From Pseudomonadota bacterium (GTDB lineage: Bacteria > Pseudomonadota > Gammaproteobacteria > Burkholderiales > Burkholderiaceae_C), in contig JAFAGF010000232.1 of NCBI GenBank assembly GCA_023422975.1, positions 1 through 15,659 of the forward strand: DNA of 15,659 nucleotides, written 5' to 3'. Both the position numbers and the translations under genes were made by a program. How positions within the stretch are numbered: position 1 is the first letter of the stretch; each line of letters begins with the position of its first letter. This document shows positions 1 through 6,095 of this stretch, one piece after another. The notes under the pieces are model-generated. The model had not been told where the DNA came from. It made no database searches and saw nothing but the letters and a program-made list of their open reading frames with translations.

Positions 1-276
1 TTTGCCACGTCGCTGACCATGCCGTTTTGCGGCCCCAACCTGGGCTTTGAGCCGACTGCCTGGCTGCCCAACGCCAGCGAAGTGCAGTCCATGGCCTTGC
101 TGACACTGCGCGAAGGCCCTAACGACAGCCAAAGCCCGGCTTTCGGCTTGTTGGTGCTGGGCTCTCCCGATCCGCTGCGCTTTGATGCCACCATGGGCAC
201 TGAATTCCTCTCGCGCATTGCCGAGCAGGCCAGCGCTGCGCTGGGCCGTCTGCGTGTGATGCCTTCGGGCAATTAA
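1..276 (+). CDS. DUF484 family protein, C-terminal part (5' end outside window)
   Basis: The reading frame is open from the first base, so this is the 3' part of a longer gene; the visible part is 91 residues. The end resembles the GAF-like C-terminus of DUF484 proteins: a hydrophobic strand (FGLLVLGSPDP), then RFDATMGTEFLSRIAEQAS and a final helix with ALGRLR. DUF484 genes commonly sit directly upstream of xerC in proteobacteria (dapF-DUF484-xerC), and xerC starts 24 bases downstream here, probably in the same transcript. The molecular function of DUF484 is not established; a GAF-like fold is the usual prediction. No terminator is visible before xerC. The missing N-terminus prevents any statement on domain completeness. 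Confidence 0.85.
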   Translation, partial: FATSLTMPFCGPNLGFEPTAWLPNASEVQSMALLTLREGPNDSQSPAFGLLVLGSPDPLRFDATMGTEFLSRIAEQASAALGRLRVMPSGN

Positions 277-300
277 CCAGGGCTGTACGCCAGCGTAGGC

Positions 301-1239
301 ATGCCAGACGCGGTGGAACTTGCACCCCAGTTGCAGGCCTACCTGCAGCATGTGGCCAGCGAGCGCCGTCTGGCCCCGCGCACTGTGGCGATCTATACCG
401 AGGGCCTGCAGCAATTGCAGGCCATGGCAGCGCAGGCCAGCCATGAGGTGCTGGCGCTGCAATCCCCACACATTCGCCGCTTTGTGGCAGCCATGCATGC
501 CAAAGGCCGCCACGGGCGCAGCATTGCGCTGTGGCTGTCGTGCTGGCGTGGTTTTTTCAAATGGGCGGCGTGGCAGGGCTGGGTGGATCGCAATCCGGTC
601 GAGGGTATTCGTGCCCCGAAAACGGCCAAGCCCTTGCCCAAAGCGCTGGGCGTGGACGATGCCGTGCATCTGGCTGCGTTTGTGAACCCCGATGCGGACC
701 CTTGGGAAGAGGCGCGCGATGCGGCCATGACCGAGCTGCTCTACAGCAGTGGCTTGCGCGTGAGTGAACTGGCCCACTTGGATGCGCAAGCCGGCTCCGG
801 ACTGGGGTGGCTGGATCTGCAGGCGGGCTTGGTGCACGTCACCGGCAAAGGCGGTAAGCGCCGCAGCGTGCCGGTAGGTGCACCGGCCAAGGCGGCGCTG
901 CAGCGCTGGATGGGGCTGCGTGCCAGTCGTTTTGCGCCGCACTGGGCCGAGCCTGCGCTGTTTGTGGGCGCACGCGGCGCGCGCATTACCCCGCAAATGA
1001 TCTGGCTGCGCCTGCGCCAGCGCAGCCAGCAAGCGGGTCTACCTGCGGCGGTGCACCCGCATGTGCTGCGCCATTCGTTTGCCAGCCATGTGTTGCAGTC
1101 CAGCGGTGATTTGCGTGCGGTGCAAGAGCTGATGGGGCATGCCAACATCTCCACCACGCAAATCTATACGCGGCTGGATTTTCAGCACCTCGCTCAGGCC
1201 TATGAGCAGGCCCACCCGCGCGCACGCAAAAAATCCTGA
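301..1239 (+). CDS. xerC: Tyrosine recombinase XerC
   Basis: Site-specific recombinase that works with XerD at dif to resolve chromosome dimers at the septum. The protein has 312 residues, close to the usual 300. Residues 1-110 form the SAM-like N-terminal core-binding domain. The catalytic domain shows the full set: Arg153 (SGLRVSEL), Lys183 (VTGKGGKRR), His254 and Arg257 (HPHVLRHS), His280 (LMGHANIS) and nucleophile Tyr289 (TTQIYTRLD). The DUF484 neighbour upstream supports XerC over XerD or an integrase, and no att-like repeats or phage genes flank it. The ATG at 301 places the N-terminal helix where the family expects it; only a weak purine stretch precedes it. The gene ends in a basic tail (RARKKS), followed by a small hairpin. 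Nothing suggests inactivation. Confidence 0.96.
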   Translation: MPDAVELAPQLQAYLQHVASERRLAPRTVAIYTEGLQQLQAMAAQASHEVLALQSPHIRRFVAAMHAKGRHGRSIALWLSCWRGFFKWAAWQGWVDRNPVEGIRAPKTAKPLPKALGVDDAVHLAAFVNPDADPWEEARDAAMTELLYSSGLRVSELAHLDAQAGSGLGWLDLQAGLVHVTGKGGKRRSVPVGAPAKAALQRWMGLRASRFAPHWAEPALFVGARGARITPQMIWLRLRQRSQQAGLPAAVHPHVLRHSFASHVLQSSGDLRAVQELMGHANISTTQIYTRLDFQHLAQAYEQAHPRARKKS

Positions 1240-1246
1240 ACGCTGA

Positions 1247-1271
1247 TCCTCTAAAAGAGGAGCTGTCAGTG
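1247..1271 (+). promoter_or_regulatory. Small hairpin containing a Shine-Dalgarno sequence after xerC
   Basis: TCCTCT (1247-1252) pairs with AGAGGA (1256-1261) around a 3-base A loop. No T-run follows, so it is a poor intrinsic terminator. The right arm contains AGAGGAG, a good Shine-Dalgarno sequence 6-7 bases before GTG at 1269, which is in frame with the downstream c-di-GMP gene. It may be coincidental, a weak 3' end for xerC, or a ribosome-site-masking hairpin if the GTG is used. Confidence 0.3.
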
Positions 1272-1394
1272 CAGGTAAAACCATGCTTTCAGATTGTTTT
1301 GTGTCTGAAGTGCTTGGTGGCAGAGCGCCAGCAGCTCCTGTTTTTGCACGGTGACGTGGTGTGCTTATTGCTTGTTACCTTTTTATACAAGCGA

Positions 1395-3815
1395 ATGAGC
1401 GGGACACACACCATGGAGCTATTGCTCAAATACGAAGGACACCACACCCCCCCTGCCTGGGTGCGCCTGCAAGGCATGCGCATGGGGCGCAATGTGTGGG
1501 TGTTCAAGCTGGCGCACAAGGACGAGGTGCTGGCGCTGATGCAGCAGCTGGCACAGGATGTGGATGAGCAAGTGCTGGCCCTGACGCTGGTGGCCGTGGT
1601 GCAGCTGGCTGCGCAGCAGTCGCCCGCCATGCTGCTGGATGACGCCGTGCCTTTCATGGTGCTGCTCACGCGATTGCGCTATCCGTGGCTGCAAAGTGGC
1701 ATCGAGAAATATGTGGAGGTGCACTTTCAGCCCATCATCGACTTATCGGATGGCGGGCGCATTCATGCGCAAGAGGCACTGTGCCGCTTGCGCACCCCAG
1801 AGGGGGCTTTGCTCTCCGGCTATGAAACTTTCACCTTGGCGCGTTACCTAGGGCGGCTGGATGCGCTGGATATTGCGTTGCAGCAAAAAGCCTTGCAGCG
1901 CAAGGTCGCGGATTTGGCGCCGGGCATGACCTTGTTTTTGAACGTGCTGCCTTCCACGCTGATGCAGCCCCACTGGCCTGCGCAGTTTGTGCAATGGCTC
2001 CATGACTGGGGCATTGACCACCATGAGGTGGTGATCGAAGTGGTGGAGAGTGAAAAAGTTGACCCCGCCGGGTTGGCGCAGCGCTGCGACGATCTGCGTA
2101 GCCAGGGCTTGCGCATTGCGCTCGACGACATGGGGGCGGGCTTTAACTGCCTGTCGGTGCTGGGCATGGTGCGCTCGGACTACATCAAGGTGGACCGGGG
2201 GCTGGTGCATGAAGCGCGCGGCAGCCGCGTGCGCTCGGTATTGCTGGAAGCCTTGGTGTCGATGGCTGAGCGCCTGGGGTCCACCGTGATTGCGGAGGGC
2301 CTGGAGCGCACCGAGGACGTGGTGTTTTGCCGTTCGCTGGGCATTCATTTGGTGCAAGGCTTTTTGCTGGCCAAGCCCAGCTATGCACCATTAACGGGCA
2401 AGCTGGGCGTGCCCGCCGCCGACAAAAGTGTGCCGGTGCAGCGCGTGGATCGCTTTTGCATCACCGATGTGATTGAGTCGCCGCCCGCATTTGATATCCA
2501 GACCCCGCTGACGCTGGTGCGGCAAGCCTTCCGGGAAGCCCCGGAGCTGCCTTGGTGCATGCTCACCGATGAGGGGCGCCCCGTGGGGGTGCTGCCCCGC
2601 GGGCGGGCGCTTTCGCGCAACACCCGCACGGTGGCGCAGGGCGCGCAGCCGCTGCAGCGCATGCTGCCCTTCAATATTGGCCTGACGGCCCTGGCGCGCA
2701 GCCTGTATCTGGAACGCATGGAAGCCACGCCCTGGGCCGTGGTGGATGAGCGCGGCTGCTACATCGGCACGCTGGAGCCGATGATGCTGGTCTCCCACCT
2801 GCTGGCGCGGCAAGCGCATGGTGCCAGCTTGCACCCGCTGTCCCAGCTGCCCACGGGGCCCACGTTGCGCCAGGCGATCGAGATGCGCATTGCCCGCAAA
2901 CACGGGCATCTGGAGCTGGTCTATATCGACCTGGACCATTTCAAGGCCTTCAATGACCGCTATGGTTTTGTGCGCGGTGACGCCATGATCCGCACGCTGG
3001 CGGAGATCCTGCGCCATGTGCTGGCCATGAGTACGGACTGCATGCTGGGCCATATCGGCGGTGATGATTTCATCGTGCTGTTTGACCAGCCCGATCCACT
3101 GCTGATTCCGCAACTGCAACGCGCGATGGCGCAGTTTCACACCCTGGCCCAGCACCTGTACGACACCGAAGACCTGCAGCGTGGCTATTTTGTGACCGAG
3201 GACGGCGAAAGCCACCCCGTGGCCAGCATGTCGGTGTCGTGCGTGAACGGCAGCACCGGCATGCCGCAAGACTGCGTGGAAGCCTCGGCACGCGCGGCCA
3301 AACTGAAAAAAGTGGGTAAAAACGCAGGCGGCAATGTGATTGTGGTGGAGGCCCAGTCACCGCGCGTGATTCACCCCGAAGCCCTGGGCGAGAGCATGGC
3401 CGGTTGGGAGGCGCATGTGCTGGACATCTTGCAGCGCCTGCTGCAGGAGCCGCGGGGGCGCGATGCCCGGGCGCTGGATCATGTGTTCAAGGCCTATCCC
3501 TTCTTTGAGGTGTTGTTTGAGCTGGATGCGCAGGGCGTGCAAACCTATGCCAACTGGATCAACCCCGCCATGTATGGCCGGATTCGTGCAGGCGGTGCGG
3601 GTGCCAATCGCAGCGGCCAGTCCTACTTTGCCCATGTGCGTGACAGCGGCCATGCGTTTGTCTCGCCCATTTACCTGTCCAGCGCTACCGAAGACTTTTG
3701 CCTGACGATTGCCGTCCCCATTTACGGCAGGGGCGCGCGCTTGACCGGGGTTTTGGTGGGGGACTTGAACCTGGCCTCCATGGCCAGCTTGCTGGAAAAC
3801 CGTGTGGCCGCCTGA
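1395..3815 (+). CDS. EAL-CBS-GGDEF-Cache c-di-GMP turnover protein
   Basis: Likely a cytoplasmic cyclic-di-GMP phosphodiesterase that may also make or sense c-di-GMP; 806 residues from the ATG at 1395. The EAL domain (about 105-345) keeps Glu127 (EAL), Asn183, Glu215/Glu218, Asp244-Asp245 (LDDMGAG), Lys265, Glu301 and Gln321 (VQGFLLAKP), so hydrolysis is expected. A CBS-like pair spans about 351-462. The GGDEF domain (about 485-655) has YIDLDHFKAFND and GGDDF (555-559), a conservative change at position 4; no RxxD inhibitory site precedes it. The C-terminus (about 665-806) resembles a Cache/PDC ligand-binding fold (SYFAHVRDSGHAFVSPIYLS, then TIAVPIYGRG). No signal peptide or membrane helix is seen. 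The start is uncertain: ATG 1413 has GGGA 8 bases upstream, and GTG 1269 has a better Shine-Dalgarno, but the extra 42 residues look non-coding. Confidence 0.9.
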   Translation: MSGTHTMELLLKYEGHHTPPAWVRLQGMRMGRNVWVFKLAHKDEVLALMQQLAQDVDEQVLALTLVAVVQLAAQQSPAMLLDDAVPFMVLLTRLRYPWLQSGIEKYVEVHFQPIIDLSDGGRIHAQEALCRLRTPEGALLSGYETFTLARYLGRLDALDIALQQKALQRKVADLAPGMTLFLNVLPSTLMQPHWPAQFVQWLHDWGIDHHEVVIEVVESEKVDPAGLAQRCDDLRSQGLRIALDDMGAGFNCLSVLGMVRSDYIKVDRGLVHEARGSRVRSVLLEALVSMAERLGSTVIAEGLERTEDVVFCRSLGIHLVQGFLLAKPSYAPLTGKLGVPAADKSVPVQRVDRFCITDVIESPPAFDIQTPLTLVRQAFREAPELPWCMLTDEGRPVGVLPRGRALSRNTRTVAQGAQPLQRMLPFNIGLTALARSLYLERMEATPWAVVDERGCYIGTLEPMMLVSHLLARQAHGASLHPLSQLPTGPTLRQAIEMRIARKHGHLELVYIDLDHFKAFNDRYGFVRGDAMIRTLAEILRHVLAMSTDCMLGHIGGDDFIVLFDQPDPLLIPQLQRAMAQFHTLAQHLYDTEDLQRGYFVTEDGESHPVASMSVSCVNGSTGMPQDCVEASARAAKLKKVGKNAGGNVIVVEAQSPRVIHPEALGESMAGWEAHVLDILQRLLQEPRGRDARALDHVFKAYPFFEVLFELDAQGVQTYANWINPAMYGRIRAGGAGANRSGQSYFAHVRDSGHAFVSPIYLSSATEDFCLTIAVPIYGRGARLTGVLVGDLNLASMASLLENRVAA

Positions 3816-3831
3816 GTAACTATTAATATTC

Positions 3832-3870
3832 ATAGCTGCTAACGCTTTCTGTATAAGCGCTAGAGCTTGA
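3832..3870. repeat. Dispersed intergenic palindromic repeat, copy 1
   Basis: A 39-base element matching 35 of 39 positions with the copy at 8407-8445. Core arms are CTAACGCTT (3839-3847) and AAGCGCTAG (3855-3863), with one A/C mismatch and a 7-base loop; GCT (3835-3837) and AGC (3864-3866) extend the stem past a bulged G. It lies 16 bases after the c-di-GMP gene stop, in the gap before the CobW gene. There is no T-run behind it, so it is not a classic terminator. Confidence 0.75.
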
Positions 3871-3974
3871 AAACACCAAGAATTGGCACATCCCTGCTCG
3901 GGCCATGTGCTTGCCGCACTGGCTACACTTTCGGCCTCTGGCGCGCAGCCATCGACTGCTTCGCGCTCGGGCTT

Positions 3975-3996
3975 TGATTAATCAGCAAGCTGCTTG
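3975..3996. promoter_or_regulatory. Two adjacent short palindromes upstream of the CobW gene
   Basis: TGATTAATCA (3975-3984) is a perfect 10-base palindrome. Right after it, CAAGC-T-GCTTG (3986-3996) is a second dyad. They end 36 bases before the CobW start, where a repressor would sit. I cannot match them to a known Zur or other regulator consensus, and short palindromes arise by chance; no convincing -35/-10 pair was found in 3871-4032. Confidence 0.2.
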
Positions 3997-4032
3997 GCTG
4001 CAGTTTGCGCATTGCGACAAGGTTGTATTTCC

Positions 4033-5157
4033 ATGGCACTCATCCCCGTCAGCATCCTCACCGGCTTTTTGGGCGCGGGCAAGACCACGCTGCTCAAGCG
4101 CGTGCTCAGCGAGTCGCACGGCATGAAGATCGCTGTGATCGAAAACGAGTTTGGTGAAGAAAACATCGACACCGACATTCTGAAGACGGAATCTCAAGAG
4201 CAGATTCTGCAGATGAGCAATGGCTGCATCTGCTGCACCATCCGCGAAGACTTGCGCGAAGCCTTGCAACTGCTGGCCGCCAAGCGCCGCAAGGGGCTGG
4301 TGGAGTTTGACCGCATCGTGATCGAAACCACCGGTCTGGCTGACCCCGGCCCCGTGGCGCAAACCTTCTTCATGGACGATGAGATTGCGGAAACGTATCT
4401 GATTGACTCCATCTTGACCTTGGTGGATGCCAAGCACGCCAACCAGCAACTGGACGACCGCCAGGAAGCGCGCCGCCAGGTAGGGTTTGCCGACCAGATC
4501 TTCCTGTCTAAGACCGATTTGGTGACTGAGGGTGAAAAAGAAGCGCTGATTCACCGCCTCAAGCACATGAACCCCCGCGCACCCATCAAGGCTGTGCACT
4601 TTGGGGAAGTGGCGCTGAGCGAGGTGTTTGACCTGCGTGGCTTCAACCTGAATGCCAAGCTGGACATCGACCCCGACTTCCTCAAGGAAGACGGCCACGA
4701 TCACAGCCATGACCACAGTGGCTGCGACCATGACCACGGCCATTGCAGCCATGAAGGCCATGACCATGGTCATGACCACCAGCATGAACACGGCCACGAT
4801 TGCGGCCACGACCATGCGCATGGTGAGCACTGCAGCCACCCGCATCACCACCACCATGATGATGACGTCAAGAGCTTTGTCTACCGTGCAGACAAGGCGT
4901 TTGACCCGGCCAAGCTGGAAGACTTCCTGGGTGCCATCGTCAATATCTACGGCCCCAAGATGCTGCGCTACAAAGGCGTGCTGCACATGCAGGGCACCAA
5001 CCGCAAGGTGATCTTCCAGGGCGTGCACCAGTTGATGGGCAGCGACCTGGGCCCAGATTGGGCAGCGGACGAAAAGCGCCAGAGCAAGATGGTCTTCATC
5101 GGGATTGATTTGCCTCAAGATATCTTGCGCCAAGGCCTGGACCAGTGCTTGGTATAA
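4033..5157 (+). CDS. CobW/COG0523 family GTPase, His-rich metallochaperone
   Basis: G3E-family P-loop GTPase of the COG0523 group, whose characterised members deliver zinc or other metals to target proteins; 374 residues, cytoplasmic. Visible motifs: Walker A GFLGAGKT (11-18), the family metal motif C65-I-C67-C68, the TTGLADP switch segment after an IET strand, and base-recognition SKTD (159-162). Residues 221-278 form an insert with 25 His and 4 Cys, mostly HD/HG dipeptides, an obvious metal-binding tract. A CobW C-terminal domain follows (about 279-374). The ATG at 4033 gives the normal MALIPVSILTGF start, with AAGG 10 bases upstream. The next gene is dksA. The substrate cannot be read from sequence: zinc is most likely from the His tract, cobalt or nickel are possible, and a cobalamin role is unlikely without cob neighbours. 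Confidence 0.93.
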   Translation: MALIPVSILTGFLGAGKTTLLKRVLSESHGMKIAVIENEFGEENIDTDILKTESQEQILQMSNGCICCTIREDLREALQLLAAKRRKGLVEFDRIVIETTGLADPGPVAQTFFMDDEIAETYLIDSILTLVDAKHANQQLDDRQEARRQVGFADQIFLSKTDLVTEGEKEALIHRLKHMNPRAPIKAVHFGEVALSEVFDLRGFNLNAKLDIDPDFLKEDGHDHSHDHSGCDHDHGHCSHEGHDHGHDHQHEHGHDCGHDHAHGEHCSHPHHHHHDDDVKSFVYRADKAFDPAKLEDFLGAIVNIYGPKMLRYKGVLHMQGTNRKVIFQGVHQLMGSDLGPDWAADEKRQSKMVFIGIDLPQDILRQGLDQCLV

Positions 5158-5200
5158 CGGCGCGGGGCCCTGAAAAGCATTGCGCTGGCAGGGGTTAAAC

Positions 5201-5269
5201 CAGACAAGTCTGTGCGTTATGTACAACTTTAGGGGCGTTGCCGTGTCTGACCGATACAATCGCGCCCCT
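5201..5269 (+). promoter_or_regulatory. Candidate dksA promoter with GC-rich discriminator and flanking dyad
   Basis: TACAAT (5255-5260) is a good -10 hexamer, followed directly by CGCGCCCC (5261-5268), a GC-rich discriminator. AGGGGCG (5231-5237) and CGCCCCT (5263-5269) form a 7-base inverted repeat around the -10. A second dyad, CAGAC-AA-GTCTG, lies at 5201-5212. There is no good -35 at 16-18 bases; TTGCCG (5238-5243) is only 11 bases from the -10. Start-site prediction is near 5267, giving a leader of about 75 bases. The -10 is supported; everything else is inference. Confidence 0.4.
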
Positions 5270-5342
5270 GATAAGAACCCGGTAGTTTCATACCTGATGG
5301 GTGAACCGACTGGGCCGTGCTAGTACTGTGAGGAGACAGGAA

Positions 5343-6056
5343 GTGACAGCAGTCGAGACGAGCAAGAAAAAAGCCACCTCCAAAGTGGCCGCCACCACCG
5401 CTGAGCAGACGGGCAAGCCCGCAGCCAAGAAAACTGCAGCCAAGCCCAGCACTGCTGCTGCCAAAACCACAGCGGGCAGCAAGTCCCGCACTGTGACCCA
5501 TGAACCCACCAAGGCCGCTGCTGCACCTGCCGCAGTTACCAAGGCCGTTTCAAACAAGACCATGCCAACGACTACTTCTGCGCCTACTTCCTTCGTGACC
5601 AAACGCGATCCCAAGCTCGCCAATAACTGGAAGACCAAGCCCTTGGAAGAGCTGACCGACGCTGAAATCGTTGCAATGTCCGATGACGAGTACATGAACG
5701 ATGTCCAAATGGCGTATTTCCGTGCCAAGTTGGTCAAGCTCAAGCAAGACATGCACAACAACGCCGGTGAAACCGCAGAAAACCTGCGTGAAGACACCGT
5801 GGTGGTTCCCGACCCTGCAGATCGCGCCACCATTGAGGAAGAGCATGCTTTGGAGTTGCGTACGCGCGACCGAGAACGTAAGCTTTTGAAAAAAATCGAA
5901 CAATCGATTGCTCGAATCGACGCGGGTGACTATGGTTACTGCGATGAGACGGGTGAGCCCATCGGTGTACCGCGTTTGCTGGCACGTCCTACCGCGACAC
6001 TGTCGCTGGAAGCACAACAGCGCCGTGAGCTCAAACAAAAAATGTTCGGCGATTGA
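5343..6056 (+). CDS. dksA: RNA polymerase-binding transcription factor DksA, one-cysteine type with basic N-terminal extension
   Basis: DksA enters the RNA polymerase secondary channel and, with ppGpp, reprograms promoters. GTG at 5343 is chosen because AGGAG (5331-5335) lies 7 bases before it, giving 237 residues against about 151 in E. coli. Residues 1-80 are a Lys/Ala/Thr-rich, probably disordered tail; ATG 5562 (residue 74) would remove it. The core aligns with E. coli at a constant offset of 86: coiled-coil tip Asp157, Asp160 and Ala162 (DPADRA) match D71, D74 and A76, then LELRTRDRERKLLKKIE. Of the four zinc-finger cysteines only Cys200 remains; the others are Thr203, Ser221 and Ala224. 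This C-T-S-A pattern is known in other proteobacterial DksAs and implies a fold that needs no structural zinc. A hairpin terminator follows. Confidence 0.95.
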   Translation: MTAVETSKKKATSKVAATTAEQTGKPAAKKTAAKPSTAAAKTTAGSKSRTVTHEPTKAAAAPAAVTKAVSNKTMPTTTSAPTSFVTKRDPKLANNWKTKPLEELTDAEIVAMSDDEYMNDVQMAYFRAKLVKLKQDMHNNAGETAENLREDTVVVPDPADRATIEEEHALELRTRDRERKLLKKIEQSIARIDAGDYGYCDETGEPIGVPRLLARPTATLSLEAQQRRELKQKMFGD

Positions 6057-6062
6057 GGGAGG

Positions 6063-6084
6063 GCCGTGCCCCTTGCACGGCTTT
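6063..6084 (+). terminator. Probable rho-independent terminator after dksA
   Basis: GCCGTGC (6063-6069), loop CCCTT, GCACGGC (6075-6081), then TTT. The 7-bp GC-rich perfect stem starts 7 bases after the dksA stop. The T-run is short, so read-through into the gene at 6096 is likely; its start lies only 12 bases beyond. Confidence 0.6.
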
Positions 6085-6095
6085 GAAAACTGCAC

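Noticed and set aside
2391..3269. Antisense open frame (292 codons) opposite the c-di-GMP gene
   Set aside because: Product is His/Gln/Arg-rich shadow sequence typical of GC-rich antisense frames; the + strand carries GGDEF motifs throughout.
3982..5259. Long antisense open frame (about 425 codons) opposite the CobW gene
   Set aside because: It mirrors the coding strand; the His-codon tract turns into a Met/Val/Ala-rich low-complexity run, there is no family resemblance, and the + strand frame has complete GTPase motifs.
5899..5910. CAATCGATTG palindrome inside dksA
   Set aside because: It lies in the conserved coiled-coil codons (EQSIAR) and is explained by coding sequence.
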